This document shows positions 10,460 to 23,400 of a stretch of DNA of 64,000 nucleotides, piece by piece. The translations under genes and the position numbers were made by a program. The stretch's first letter is position 1; each line of letters opens with the position of its first letter. The notes beneath the pieces were generated by a model. The model searched no databases. It was not told the origin of the DNA and saw only the letters and a list, made by a program, of their open reading frames with translations. Source of the stretch: Dipteris shenzhenensis (Eukaryota; Polypodiophyta; Polypodiopsida; Gleicheniales); assembly GCA_047967505.1 (NCBI GenBank), contig CM106539.1. One strand, written 5' to 3'.

Positions 10460-12060
10460 GAACTAACTTAAACGAGTCGCGAAGCTAACCTAACCTGGCC
10501 TCCCCCGCCGCCACCCCGTCCGCCTCCCACCCTCAAAGCCACCAAATGGCTTCTCAGCCATAGCAACCACTCTCGCTCCTCCAACGCCCACGCCATATTC
10601 CACGCCACCTTCATCGTTCTTATCTTCTCACGGTCTGCAAGAGCACGGTATACGAACGGTAACAACGAAGAGTCGGGCAAAGCTTGCTCGCTCTCTCTCT
10701 CGCTCATTCTCGCTGTCGGTCTTTGCTCCCCTGCAGCTCTGCTTCTTGCCAATCGCCGCCCTTTCCAGGCACCCAAGAGGGCTGGCCTCTCTCACCAACC
10801 CACTCCACCCCCACCCCCCCCGCTGTGATTGATTTCCTCTGCCCTCCTCCACCCGTGCTCCGCAGTCGGTAGGCCTCGGATCCAAGGAAGGACTGGTGAC
10901 TGGTCTTATGACCTATACTTTGTCTCTAACCGCACAGGCACCTCGCCACCAGAGTCTGCTGGCATGCTCACGGCGTGGGGACCCGCTCCCCTTCCTCTTT
11001 GATCCTGCCTCTTTCTCTGGCACAATTCTTTGATTTGTCAAATGTGAAGAGCAGTTACAATCGACCACATGGACCCCTGTGGGCAAAAATCTGCTCTTTC
11101 GGTCAAAGGTGGAGATCCTCATCATCAGCTTCAGAAAAGCTACAACTCGCGCTCAATTTCCATCTTTTTGCACGGATTTCTTGGCTCCTGCAGTAGGTCA
11201 GCTTCCCCAACCACCCCAACGCCATCATCTGCTCCTCCCACGACTTCGCCAAGTTTTTGCATATAAATACGCTATTCCTCCTGCACGCCAAGGGAAATTC
11301 TTCGGGAAATTAATCGCCAGAAAAAGAGCAATGATCAGGGTAATCGCAATCGTGAAGAAAGGTGGAAACTGCGAGCCTGCTGTAGTGGACTAAAAGATTA
11401 CATCATTCAGCTTCTCAGAACGTCGTTGTCAGGAAACAGGGCTTCAAATATTCTTTGCCGATCTTGCATATAAGTTGGAGAGGGAACCTGCAAAGAATTT
11501 GAAAGAGGGATGGATTATAATAACCGAAACTCTGGTAACGTGAGATGGATTATAATAACCGAAACTCTGCTAACGTGAAATCTTATACAGTCAACAGTTA
11601 CCTGGGAAATTTCACGTAGCGGGAGGTCAGTGTAAAGGTTGGTTGGACGAAAAGGAGAATTGAGTAGCGACCACAAGCCGCTGCTTGGAAGGGAAGTTTC
11701 TACAGCCCCAGGGTCGTTGAAGCCGAGCTACAAGTTTGCAATGCAGTTCATGAGAGCAGAGCAAGCTAAAGATTTGAGAACCGAATCTGCTGTCTCTAGG
11801 CAAAAAACATACGAAGCTTTGAAAAGGCATATTCTCGGAAGATGGAAATCGTGCAATCGATCTACTTTCCCTCTATGATATGCTCCATTTACAACCACGA
11901 ATTGATGGCAACCAAAATTGTTTGCAAGGAAGCAAGGCAAATGCGGTTGAAAGGAAAAAGGAGAAGGAACGTGATGAGAAGGAGGAGGGGAAAGGGGATA
12001 AGAAGGCGGAGGATATGGTGCTGGTGTTTTTACAAGATTTTGCAAGCCCTCACGTCTATA
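10460..12060. other. GC-rich, CpG-containing block; gene not identified
   Basis: Composition switches sharply from AT-rich to GC-rich at about 10470 and back near 12060. Several overlapping frames are open on both strands (for example 11639-11878 plus, 10468-10776 minus), as expected in GC-rich DNA. None shows a domain I recognise, and I could not build a spliced model. It could be the 5' part of a gene or a captured gene fragment. Confidence 0.4.
11508..11580. repeat. Two-copy tandem duplication, 36-bp unit
   Basis: The unit GATGGATTATAATAACCGAA followed by ACTCTGGTAACGTGA occurs twice head to tail, with one base difference (GGTAAC versus GCTAAC) near the end of the unit. The near identity implies a recent event. 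Confidence 0.9.
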
Positions 12061-12296
12061 TCCAAGAAAGTGCTTGTGTTTGGGATCCTTTCAATGCTCA
12101 AGAAGTCCATTTTAAAAGAAAAAAATTTAAAATTTAAAAATTTTGTGTAAAACAGAGGGAAAGATGGGCGGGAAGAGTTTTTTTAAAAGGGCTAGGAATA
12201 TATAAAGAGAGAGACTCAGTCATTTCACAAGTACGAGCTAGTGGGAAGGCTTCTAACTTCTAGCGCGATTCCAAAAAAAAGTAAGGTAATGTGAAA

Positions 12297-12478
12297 CACA
12301 TGGCGTATGCTAGATCTCCTCTTTTTTTTTAACATGTAGCTCATTTAGAGAAAGAATACAAAATTGAGCAAAATGATTAATTCACATATGGCATACGTCA
12401 CATCTCCTCTTTCTTTTGAACATGTAGCTCATTTAGAGAAAATATATAAAACTGAGCAAAATGATTAATTCACATATA
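12297..12478. repeat. Tandem duplication, unit about 86-96 bp
   Basis: Both units contain ATCTCCTCTTT, AACATGTAGCTCATTTAGAG and GAGCAAAATGATTAATTCAC in the same order. Units run 12297-12382 and 12383-12478. They differ by substitutions and small indels, so the duplication is older than the one at 11.5 kb. Confidence 0.85.
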
Positions 12479-13450
12479 TTGTACACCATATGTTGTTTTA
12501 GAGAAGGCTTTCTTTGAACTTCTAACTATTTGAGAAAAAAATAGTTTAATAGCAAAAAATGTTATTTTAGAGAAGGCTTCCTTTGACCTTCATCTAAATA
12601 TTTCTAAATTTGAGAAAAATAAATAAATTAATAGCAAAAAATGAGGGTTTTGAAGAAAATGTTTCTACTTTGTTTTTTTAATAAATTTCTTTCCAAAAAA
12701 CATAAATTCACTTTTGAAGGATATTTTCAAATTTAGATCTCAAAATGGGAGTTTTCTAGATATTTTTATTTTTTCCCTAAATTACTAGCAAAACTGAGGT
12801 TTTTTCAAAAAATGTTTACTGATTTTAATCTTTTTTGCATTTTTTCCCAAAAAAATATAATTTCACATTTGGATTTTTTTTCAATTTGATAGCTCAAAAT
12901 GGGGATTTACTAAAAGAATTCTTCACATTTTGATTTTTTTTTTCAATTTAATTTAAAAAAGATAGGATTTTTAAAAAATTACTTGTGCATTTTGATTTTT
13001 TTTTAAATTTTAAACCATTAAATTAGGGTTTATAATTTAGGGTTTAGGATTTCAATAGAAAACAAGAAAATATGTGTGTCCAACCATGCAAATGATGTTC
13101 CAAGGGTATGATACTTTGCAAGGACTTACATTAAGGCCTATGTAAAGTATCATGCCCATCCAAAACACAAGAAGCATGCTTTATGTGTTTAATACTCATT
13201 CAAGATTCATGGTTCAAGTAAGTGAACAAGGAAATATGCATGTCCAACTGTGTAAATGATATTCCAAGTGTCTATCCTTTGCACAAGTGTTTCATACTTT
13301 GCATAGGCCTTAATCTTACTAAAGTTAGGCTTGTGCAAAGCATCATATCCATCAAAGATACATACACAGGTTAGAAATACACCCTTACATGATTCATGGA
13401 AAGAAAGACGAGCACTAGGACCTGTCTATGATGAGTTAGAGACGCGCTCC
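12479..13450. other. AT-rich DNA with an imperfect long direct repeat
   Basis: No gene seen. AAATATGTGTGTCCAACCAT near 13068 and AAATATGCATGTCCAACTGT near 13231 start two related segments sharing AAATGATGTTCCAAGGGTAT-like sequence, so there is a degenerate direct repeat of about 165 bp period. A TTAGGGTTTATAATTTAGGG stretch near 13025 resembles degenerate plant telomeric repeat. Confidence 0.55.
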
Positions 13451-13454
13451 ATTG

Positions 13455-13502
<48 letters not shown>

Positions 13503-13860
13503 ACACACACACACACACCTCCTCTCTCTCTCCCTCTCTCTCTCTCACCCCCCCCCTCTCTCTCTCTCTCTCTCATAGTGTGTCAAGCCACATTTACTAA
13601 CTCCCCTCACACACACACACACACACACACACACGTGTGCACGCACACATATACACATGCACACAAACACACACACACACATACACACACACGCGCATAC
13701 ACACATATACACACACACAAGCACACACACATATATATAATTTTTAAATATAATATGTTTATATATATTATATTTTTAAATATGTATATATAGAAATTAT
13801 ATATATATAAAATACATACATATATATATATATTATATTATATTAATAGTACATAATAGG
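13451..13860. repeat. Compound microsatellite (CT)n-(CA)n-(CT)n-(CA/TA)n-(AT)n
   Basis: Runs of TC at about 13457-13499, CA at 13501-13519, CT at 13520-13575, a long CA/CACG/CATA array at about 13605-13733 and then TATA-rich DNA to about 13850. Peptide-like ORFs in this block are repeat translations. Confidence 0.95.
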
Positions 13861-14495
13861 TTATATAACCCCCTCTCCTTGTCTATCCTCCCCCTCCCAT
13901 TGTGTGTGTGTATGTGTCCCCACATGTGAGATTGTAGGTCAACATGTACAGCTGCAAAGTGTCAGAGTTCCAAATGCCATATGTTTTAAATCTTAATATA
14001 TGCTAATATATTAAAATATTAATATATTTAAAAATAAATATCCATATTTTTAATACTAAATAAATATATTTAAATCTTAATTTATATGAAAGTTTTTTAA
14101 AAATTACAAAATGTATTTTGGATCTTAATATATCATAATATATTAAAATATTTTAATTAACTATAATAAATATTATATTTAAATCCTAATTTAAATACTT
14201 TTTAAACAAATATATATTAACTAAATCTATTATTTTAGTCTTTAGAGTTTAGGATTAGGGTTTAGATCCTAAACACTTTAATTATTTTAGAAGAAAGTAA
14301 ATTTTATTTTTTTTCATTACTAAATTGAATTATCTTTGTTTCCAATGCAAGATTTCACCCTTGAAGAGGGTTTAGATATGGTATTATATAGAAAAAATAA
14401 AGTGGTTGCACTTGGGCAAACACAGAGTCTTGATCCCATGAGCGTGTGCTACTTTCAACGTTGTATTTTCTAGAGAGTCCACTCTAGCTAAAGAT
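13861..14495. other. AT-rich DNA, nothing recognised
   Basis: Repeated words such as TATTAAAATATTAATATATTT dominate. GAGTTTAGGATTAGGGTTTAG near 14245 is another degenerate telomere-like stretch. Confidence 0.5.
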
Positions 14496-14825
14496 ATGAA
14501 AGAAGCTGAGCAATGCCTTTTGCCTTGTAAATTTTGTGGTAGGAAGGGTGATAAGCCGTTGCCAGAGTTTGTACCATCCGATGAAATCCAAGAGGGACTT
14601 TTTGTTGCCGTTTATGCGGCCGATCGACAATCAGAGTTGGATGACCAAGGGGGACCAATTTGTGTCACAAATGTTGCTCAAATAGCATGTTCACAGCATT
14701 ATGGTATGAACCCAAACCATAAAAAATCTCCCAAAGAGGTATACAATGAAAAAACTTTGAGGGTTGTTTGGAAAAGAAATGGGAATGGGCTCCAAATAAA
14801 GAGGCCTTGGCTGAAGTGGAGGTGA
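14496..14825 (+). CDS. Hypothetical protein, 109 residues
   Basis: The frame begins MKEAEQCLLPCKFCGRKGDK and continues with VPSDEIQEGLFVAVYAADRQ before a basic C terminus. A CxxC pair (CKFC) near residues 11-14 could be half of a zinc site. Composition looks coding-like against the AT-rich surroundings. A frame just upstream (MVLYRKNKVVALGQTQ near 14380) is also open, so the start may not be the true one. I recognise no family; it may be a transposon ORF remnant. Confidence 0.35.
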   Translation: MKEAEQCLLPCKFCGRKGDKPLPEFVPSDEIQEGLFVAVYAADRQSELDDQGGPICVTNVAQIACSQHYGMNPNHKKSPKEVYNEKTLRVVWKRNGNGLQIKRPWLKWR

Positions 14826-16365
14826 GTAGCATCATCCATTGTTGAAAATCAAGGACTCGAAATCTTAAAAATAGCATGAGTATGATGTGGGAAAAAAGTA
14901 TCACGATCCTTGACAACAACCTCGCACATATCAAACATTGTTTGGGTAGACTTGATCCGACTAAAGATGCAGCAAAAGAGTCTGATGACTCAAAAAGAGA
15001 TTCCGTAGCATAAGAGAAGATATGTCCCTATGTGGTGGTCCCCTCTCGATGATCTTATACATCATTTTCCAAAATGGTGTATCTTTATACCACCTCTATG
15101 TTGATATGAACAACTCTTGAATTCTATCTATTAATAATTAAGTTTAAATTAAAAAATTAAGTATCAATTGAGCAAAAAACTAGTTAGTAATAAAAGTAAT
15201 TAATAATTAAAGAATTAACAGGAAGTAATAAAAATCAATAAGCTAATAATTAATCAAAAAATTATTTAGTAATAGAAAAGGATTAGTAATAAAAATTAAT
15301 TAATAGTTAAGAAATTAATTTTAAAATAGAGATTAATAATCAAAGAATTAATTATAAAATTTAAAAAATAATTTAAAATTAGCTAGTAATAGAAGGCTTA
15401 AGCTTTAGGTGGGCATGTAAGGATCAAGCCCTATGTGGTCACATATTTAGGGGTGTGCCACATGTCTCCCATCACATTCTCTTTCCCACTCACTATACCT
15501 ACACCTTTGCTTCTAAAGATCATAATTTGCAAAGATAAATATATAGAGTGTTTCAAAAACACCCCTTTTTGAGTCTACTAGATCAGTATGAAGTGGGGGT
15601 GATTGGTTTGGGAAAAAAGTCCAAAACAAGAGAAAAAGTCCAAAAATCTTGAATACAATGTTAAAGTCCCACTTTGGACCATGTGACTTATGTTTTTCTC
15701 CCTATGCACGTGGAACAACTCTTTGAGACAATTGTGACACCCGCATAAGTCCTCTTCCCGTATCTTGGTTAACAACCTCACAGGGTGGATCAAGCATTGG
15801 GGTAGTGCCTATTTTGGCAATGAGATCCTCTTCTGCAACTCCTTCTTCAACCCTGGGAACATTTTCAGGCATATGAATACTAGCATGGGCATGAATCGAT
15901 GCATCCACAGTTTGCCTAGTCACAACTCGTCTTGAAGATTATGGACGAGCATTTCTAATTTCAAGCATTTCTGATTGTGCATTTGTAGTCACAACACGTG
16001 CCCTATTTCTGCTCAAGTCATTGCCATCTCGTCTCCTCCTTCTCTCCATACCTAAGACCCTTAGCTTAAAAGTCAAGCTTGCTCACTAACACACGCATTC
16101 ATTGGCACTCATGATCGTGGCCCGCAAGTTTCCCAAGATGCAAGGAATCGGAGTATAGACCACCCTTAAGAACACACAACAAACACTCGCATCCACTAGC
16201 CCTCGTGTTCGTGGCCTATAATTTCCCCAAGACACAAGGAATCAAAGGAGCAAACCAGACCCACAGGTATAATGAATGTTGACTCACTCTAACCCATTTA
16301 GCCTTACAACTATTCTGATTCATGACAAGCTTTGAATCTGTGAAACAACTCAACCTTTTTTTAAA
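14826..16365. other. No gene recognised; AT-rich then mixed DNA
   Basis: 15120-15400 is made of AATTAATAATTAAAGAATTA-like words. A minus-strand open frame at 15702-15923 (ENVPRVEEGVAEEDLIAK) has no known motif. Near-duplicates around 16090 and 16180 (ACACGCATTCATTGGCACTC versus ACTCGCATCCACTAGCCCTC, each followed by a GTGGCC and AAGGAATC phrase) show a diverged direct repeat of about 85-90 bases. Confidence 0.45.
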
Positions 16366-16655
16366 AAATTGATGTGTTAACTATCATAAAATCATAAACA
16401 TGTACATGCAAGTGCTAGGTATCACAAAATTGATATGTTAACTATCATAAAATTGGTACATGTAGTCTGCTAACTATCCAAAAGTTGATATATTAACTAT
16501 CATACAATAGGCGCTAACTATCATATAATTGAAAGTTCTTATTAGAATGGATGAATGTTCTAACATTGATGAATGTGCTAACTTGCATGGATGAATGTGC
16601 TAACTTGCATGGATGAATGTGCTAACTAATGTGACAGATGTGCTAACTAGCATGA
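16366..16655. repeat. Two adjacent minisatellites
   Basis: 16366-16530 carries about four degenerate copies of TTGATATGTTAACTATCATA. 16540-16650 carries four copies of a 25-base unit, GGATGAATGTGCTAACTTGC. Both end just downstream of the 3' end of the hydrolase gene. Confidence 0.8.
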
Positions 16656-16762
16656 AAGGATACAACCCTTATCATAAAGTGCTTCTGCTAAGTAAGAGGC
16701 ACGTTAGAGGCCGCCTTTGCCAAATAGCATAGGGAGGAACAATAAGATGGTTCAAATCTTCT

Positions 16763-18561
16763 TCAGAGACGACTTGCTAGTTGGATGTCCATTAATTCAC
16801 CATCATTAACAAATAATGTTTCTAATGTAATGCGGTCCAAGCCAGTGTTAGCAAAGAACAAGGAGACATGGCCCTGGCCTGGAAGCTCGTGTAGATGCAC
16901 AAAGCTAGGCACCTGTTTTTGTACCAATCGTTGCAACATTGGGGGTACCCTAGGATCCTCCTGCCCTTGCCAGATGTGGATTTTCCTCCCCTTCAATTGT
17001 ATATCTGCTGGCTCAAAGTCCCAGCCTCTGTTCAATAGCTCAAAATCCTTTGCCACTCCAAAGCCTTTGCTCCTCTTCAATGATTCAATTCTGTCCCTGC
17101 ATTCATAGCCTCGTCGGATTCAGCCTAGAGTAGTTCTAACACCGAACAGAGTACATTGCAAATACCAAAAGAATTCTTAGTGGTCCTTATAAACTGGCAA
17201 ACTAAAATTTAAACTCAAGAATGCAGGATTCAAATTGGGCTTCTGGCTTTTTAGACCTTACAAGCTTCGCATCATAGCCTTGCTGGGTTTAGCCTAGAGT
17301 ATCTCTAACACAATACATTGCAAATATCAAAAGTTTAAAGGATTCCTAGTATATTGCTAGGTTAAGCCTAGATTGGTTCTAGCATAGTACATTGCAAATA
17401 GTAAAGGATTCCTAGTAGTCCTTATAATATCAAAAGTTTAAAGGATTCGTAATAGTCCTTATATCAACAGTTTAAAGGATTCGTTGAAGTCCTAAACCGA
17501 ATTTGGACTCGCCTTTAAGGCTTGCTTTTCTAAAGTCTGATTGGAGTCTGTACCTGAACACTAGCTCTCTGTTCCTCTCCTGCTCCAAGCACTTCTTGTC
17601 TGCAGGTGACATTCCTGTCGTCAAATCTATTCCAGGATCAGTCAAGAACGAGCACAAAATTCTGGTGTACCATTTGATGAATACGAACGGCACATGTTTG
17701 CAGAAGGAGGACTGGAGTCTTTCGAAAAGAGAGTAGGTTGAGAGCATTGCTTCGCGCTCGTCGTTTGGAATAGCCTGTTGAACGGGCCAAAACCTCAGAG
17801 ATCACTTCACTCTACAGCGATTGAAGACTAAATTGCACAATTCGATGATATGAATTGCTTCAGGAATTAATGAAATTAGGCTGAAATGTCGAAGAAAATT
17901 TGCCGACGGGAGACCATATTTGATACATGAGAAACTTATTTTGACAATGAAGTTGCTTCCACATCGAGAAGTGCCAGCCGAAATTTTTACCTTCCACCAC
18001 ATGTTGCCGACAGGAGACCACATAGCTATGCCTGCAATCCGATCGGGAATGTAACGGGCCGCTGCCCAGCAGAAAGCTCCACCCATCGAAAAGCCAAACA
18101 GCCAAAACCTCTTGCCGAGATGAAGCGCATCAGCCAGAGCCTCAATGTCCTTGCAAGTTGAAAGGAAAGTTTGAGAAGGATGCGGATCGCTTTGGCCATA
18201 ACCTGGCCTGTCGATGGCAATCAACCTCACGCCGAACTCCCGTACTACCTCCTCTCTGGCTCCTGCGCATTGTAAGTTCATCAGCATTGTTGCAACTCAC
18301 GTCCTTCACTCATTCAATCAGCTCCTTGCCCCCCCGTTTTTCCGCCCATTTCTGGTTTTAATTCTCCATTATTGATGCACGAGGTCTTTTCTTCTATGTG
18401 CGAGCGTATTGTGTACCTGGCATTGCTCCGAAACGAGAGGAAAACAATCCATGCAATGCGATCATACATCGCGTCGCAGATCCGTCTGTGCAGCCAAACT
18501 CGAGGTAGGCGAGTCGCCGTCCATCCGGAAGGACAATAAACTTCAATTGTTCCTCTTCCAT
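16763..18561 (-). CDS. Alpha/beta-hydrolase fold protein, four exons, 323 residues
   Basis: Exons on the minus strand are 18561-18417, 18262-17991, 17774-17554 and 17096-16763. Every intron is GT..AG and the phases agree, giving 972 coding bases. The start is the ATG of MEEEQLKFIVLPDGRRLAYL. Diagnostic elements in order: oxyanion HG at residues 37-38 (IALHGLFSSRFG), strand RLIAIDRPGYGQSDP at 61-75, nucleophile elbow GFSMGG with Ser107, acid Asp260 in WQGQEDPRVP, and His289 in PGQGHVSLF. The triad is complete and no frame damage is seen. The protein resembles the plant alpha/beta-hydrolase superfamily group carrying IDRPGYG and the WQG-x-ED motif. The substrate cannot be told from sequence. 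No signal peptide or membrane segment is evident. Introns are short (about 154-457 bases). It appears to be a single-copy host gene surrounded by repeats. Confidence 0.85.
17330..17480. repeat. Short direct repeats in intron 3 of the hydrolase
   Basis: Variants of TTTAAAGGATTCCTAGTAGT followed by CCTTATA occur four times within the third intron, making a small degenerate minisatellite. Confidence 0.65.
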
Positions 18562-19035
18562 AAAGTACACAGTTGAGCTGCTTAACCACTGGAAGGGCTA
18601 GGAGTTGCCGCAAACTCAGCGTATGGACACACTACTTTGTAGGAAACCTCCGTGCGAACTGCGAGAAACGATCCGCCCAGGGCGTAACGTAGCGTCGCAA
18701 TGATTATTGTTGGCGGTAACATCAATGCGTGCTGATTTCAAGGTAAAAGCTTGTATGCATTTCATAGCCTAGGGCTGTTCGCAACTGCAGAAAACGTTAA
18801 TCAAGCGTTTTACCTCTCCCTTTCTCTCGCCGTCTGCCAGCTGCCTCGTTGGAGCCAAAGCTCTCAATGCACCCAGACCGATAGGGCCAAAGCTCTCAGT
18901 CCGCGGGATCCTTTCCCACACACCGGAGCGCTAAACAATACCCGCTCAAAGTTCAGAAGGACTTCGTCGCCGTTCAAGAGCGCAGAGCGTTCGTCAAGCT
19001 GCACAGTGTTCACGTCGAACAACAAATCACCAAAC
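18562..19035 (-). promoter_or_regulatory. Putative 5' UTR/promoter region of the hydrolase gene
   Basis: GC-balanced, CpG-containing DNA directly upstream of the hydrolase ATG, dropping to AT-rich DNA at about 19035. No clear TATA box could be chosen, and the transcription start is unknown. The assignment rests only on position and composition. Confidence 0.35.
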
Positions 19036-20280
19036 TAAAATTTCAAGGTTTTTCATGAGAATTTTCAAAAAATTATTAGCTCTATTATAACTAAATTGCC
19101 TAACATCTTGCCCTCTTACAAAATTGAGAAAATATTTCTTTTAGTTGAGAAATGAAAATGTAGCAAATTCATTGTACATAGTTTGGAGGCTTTCTATGAA
19201 CACTTGTCAAGCGAGCGGTCTCCATGTTAGAGTGCATCAAAGCAAACAATATAATCGAGAAAGCTAATTCTCCAGATTTCTGACCTGAAACCAACAATCA
19301 TCGCTAATTTTGACCGTCAACAACATTGGGGTCAAACTTGGCACGTGGCAAGCAATATGTTGTGCAACGGATGGTTTGGGCTTGTGGTGTCCTCTCACTC
19401 ATTACTAATATGGCGGCACGTGCATGTCGTGTATCAGTGTTTCTGTGCAAGGCGGTGTGACAAATGTAGAGGGTGTTTGCTTGTACTAAACAAAGTTTTT
19501 TGTAAAGTAGCACCTTGTCATAGTGCCACCAATAGCAAGTAAATAGGCAAGAAGAGGCGGCACTACAAGCAATGCAGGTAAGTACCAATGCCACAAAAAA
19601 AGTAAGAGAGGTGGAACTAATATTATTCATTATGGAGGTTTTCAAAATCATATGGTGGACATTTGAATTCTGGATCAACCAACCCTATTGACAGTTCTCA
19701 CACTTAGCTTGGATTCTAGAACCCAAAATGATGTAATGATGTGACTTAACACATAGTACTAGGAAACCTTTTTTTGAATTTTTACACTAAATTACTCAAA
19801 ATATTCACCTATATGACTGGGAGAAATCCGAGCTAGTTTTTTATAATTCAACTGATGCACTAATACTTAGTCATTCCGATATCAAAACCCTCACTCTCCT
19901 TGGAGTTCCTGTAGCAATCTAGGAGGGGATGGAGGCAAACACTTGAGCCCCTTACAATGTTACATGCCTCCTTCTATGACACGCAATCCCCCCCTCCTAC
20001 AAATGAATCAACTTTGAATTGTGGACGTGGTAAGCTCTTCATTGAGCAACCAAGCTATGGTTTTGCCTCTCAGCTCCTTAGCCTTAAGCTTGTTTCTCTC
20101 AACATGGTGTGGCTTTCACTATAGCAGCTAGCATCTATCCTTTGGTGCAAACTCACACCACTCTATTAAATTTGTCTACAATCATTCTTGATGCTCTCTG
20201 CCCTCCTACTCAAGACATGGCATGATATGTGTTGATATCGCTCAGCAATCTTTTTTCATTACTAGCCATGACCTCCTCTC
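19036..20280. other. Intergenic, nothing recognised
   Basis: A minus-strand open frame at 19304-19678 contains a hydrophobic run but no family signature. The rest has frequent stops on both strands. Confidence 0.45.
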
Positions 20281-20449
20281 TGATAACGGAAGAGAGAGAG
20301 AGAGAGAGAAGAGTGCACACCAGATAGCTAACTGTAGACTATGTCATATTTCAAAGAACTAGAAAGATATACATGAATCCCTTAGGGTTAGGGTTAAACC
20401 CTAGCCCATCATTCCTATCTAGATAGTGCAATTTACACTATTCTCAACA
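20281..20449 (-). repeat. 3' LTR of the minus-strand copia-like element
   Basis: It runs from TGATAACGG to CTCAACA on the plus strand (TGTTGAG...TTATCA on the minus strand) and contains (GA)n and a TTAGGGTTAGGGTTAAACCC telomere-like stretch. It corresponds to the repeat at 24488-24665 with many substitutions, so the element is old. Confidence 0.7.
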
Positions 20450-23400
20450 TGGGCCCTCTTAAATGCACTACGTAAGTAGAGAGTGCATGTACAAGATCTT
20501 TTTGTGGATTTTGTACGGTGCATAAGATAGCATCCAAATTTGAAGAAGAAAACTAAGAAGAATCAGAGCAGTATGTGCAAGTGTGAGCACAATGACTATG
20601 TAGCAGAAACTTGTACAATGCGTACAACTAACTAGATCCTATACATAATGTGCATTTTCCCCTCTTATGTTGTGAGTCATCCTTCACCTTTGGGAATAAA
20701 ACCCAAAAGATATATTGAAGGGATGAGGAAGGGAATCCAAAAAATAAGAAGCCCACCTAGATCAAAGACTGGTCGATCAAAAGATGATTGCATGAATGCT
20801 TGCACGTATGGCTGTGTGTTGAACATTTCATAAGTCATCATGGGGGTGTAGCTGCACTATAGAAGAGGCATTCAGATCATATGAACCTAGTCAGTGTAGC
20901 TGTGAAGATGTGATCCGATAGGTTATGACATACAAGATTGTCACCAACCCAAAAGAACTCACAATAATGTCAGAGGAATGCTACAAGAGAGTCATCTCTT
21001 TCATATGATGCAAGGTCGTAAAAGATTGCATAGTCAATGTGGATAGAGTGATCCAAGGGCTATAAAAATGCTTGGCCGAAATGATGTGCTTTGCTAAAGA
21101 AGAGGCTTGAAAAACTAATAAGACATGGTGGCCTGTAAAACCTATATGCTCAACTATCATGAGTTGAAGGTCGCATAATATGTGCATGGCTAAACATCCA
21201 TCGACATGGGATGTAGCATCTGTCATAGGCTCATCAAGAAGGAGCTGACAGTAAGAAGGCCTAGAAGCTTGATATTAAAGTGAGAATGCGTAGATTGTAT
21301 CTGAGGCATATGAGGTGTCGAATGTTGATGTCAGGATAGGTCTGTAGTCTTAGACCCAAGCAAGAGTTTGCATCAAGTATGGACTATATATGACAACCAT
21401 AAGTGCAGACAAAAACACTGAGACTCCCCATGTTGTGCTATGGCTTAACCAAGTTTATGATGTCCACTACACTAGGGTAGGGCTACACTGATGCATAAAT
21501 CATAAATGTCCTCATGTTGAGGAATGCTCTATTGATCTAAGATGGTGGTGATAACTAGATCCAAGGGTGGTGCAATGTGGCATAACTATGCTAATTCTAG
21601 ATTGTCCTGTAGACTGATTTGCTGATTTGAACTACTGATGGAACCTATGTCTAAGTTATACTCCATGTCAGAGGTGAAAGAATTAGTGATCCAAATGCTG
21701 AAATGGAATCACATAAGGGGAAAGCATTAGTGATGGATGTTGGAATGGAGTGGAATCACATAAGGAGCTAGATGTATTGTGACATCTATCTCCACATGAT
21801 GTTGGGGATGTGACAGCCTCATACTGAGGACTTACCTCACGTTAAACTACATGATCACTTGTGTACTCCTACTGAGTATGTGCATTTGGTGTGACAGTAG
21901 ATGGTGTTGGACCCATGCATGCATCATAAATCTCTACATACCCTTTGGCAATGAAGGGTCAAAGTAGGTTCTCTTTTCCACCCATGGATCTCATCATCCA
22001 GAGTCATGACTAGTGTATCATCAACTATTTGATGTGAATACCTCCATGTTAGAGGTAGTGTGGTGCTCTATGCAAGAGGCACCAATGATAGTGTCTACCC
22101 ATGAGAATATGCATTGAAAATAACCAAGAGGCTATAAAAGGCTGATGTGTATGTGTGTAGGAACTAATGCCAAAAATATTTAATAAATATGGTTGTAGAT
22201 CGGTGGCATGTGTGTGTGCAAATGTACAATATCCGAGAAAGATCACTTTGCCAACTATCACACTAATGTGATGGACTGCCAAATGCCAAGCATGTACTAA
22301 ACTAGTGTTAGTTGTGTGAATGTGCACACCAATGATAGATCCAAAAGGAATGCCCCAATGGGAAATGTCTTACTTGGCTTGGTGGAGTTCAATATCCTCT
22401 AAGGCTATGCAAGTCTAAATATAGACTACACATCAAAGCACAAAATGTAGCAAATGAATTTTATCTTGATTCATTTGATGTGTTGGTGGTGGTTGTAATG
22501 GATCAAGATGTGGCTCCAATGAAGAGAATTTCATGTTTTTTACATGTGAATAAATTGGAACATAGATGTAAGGTGCTAGCTCGTAGAGCACAATCTGGCA
22601 ATCATTTTCTGTTTTTAAATCATCTCAAAACTCCCATCTAGATCAAAAGTTATAGTCATTTGAAATTCGCACCACACTTAGTCCAAGGAAGGGTCCAAAT
22701 TGATGATGCGCCATGTGGTGATGTGGCAGTGGGATGACATGACATTGATGTTCACATGCTGCTTACAAAAGTTTGCCTATGTAGCATTGTGTGCTTACAT
22801 GGCATTCATGATGTGTACATGCTGATGTGGCATGTTGACTAGACAGATGATGTTGCACCTATGAATGCTTTTTGATGTGGTGCAAGAATTAAGTACTGAC
22901 GTGGTAGACACGTGTTTTCTTACATGGTAATGACACATGGATGATGACATGGTAGGATAAGCCAATCTTCCATGACTACTAACCAAACTTGACCTTGACC
23001 AAAACTAACCTAACCACACTTGGTTTGAACCAACCTATTTGCCATGTGCCATTTTTTAATAGACTAAGGTTTTGAGACCTTGGAAGGAAATGCTGCAAGA
23101 AGCAATGGCATGTTTGAGCGACAACGAATTGAATAAAATCACATCAAGAGATGAAGGCATTGTTGAGATTTTGTGTGTGTTCATTGTAGATGTGAATTTG
23201 ATGCATCCTCTTCTGGTGAGTTCTCAGGTCAGTAGGGTTGTCTTGTGCTTGGAGCTTTGTTAAAGCCCGTACATTGTTCATCCATTGGGTCACCTTCACC
23301 TGCTTGTGCCTTTGTGTTCTGCCATCAAGGTTCATTGCTATGAATGTGAGTGCGGCATGTTTGCTAGTGTTGCAATAGTGTATAATCGCCAATCTATGTG

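Noticed and set aside
13452-13793. Long open frames rich in Ser-Leu, His-Thr or Cys-Val repeats
   Set aside because: They are translations of CT and CA microsatellites and have no independent coding support.
19304-19678. 124-codon minus-strand ORF with hydrophobic run as a membrane protein
   Set aside because: No family signature, composition matches the surrounding AT-rich DNA, and it is not supported by splice or neighbour context.
20385-20410. Interstitial telomere indicating a chromosome fusion
   Set aside because: Only two or three degenerate TTAGGG-like units occur, inside an LTR; the other telomere-like spots are equally short.
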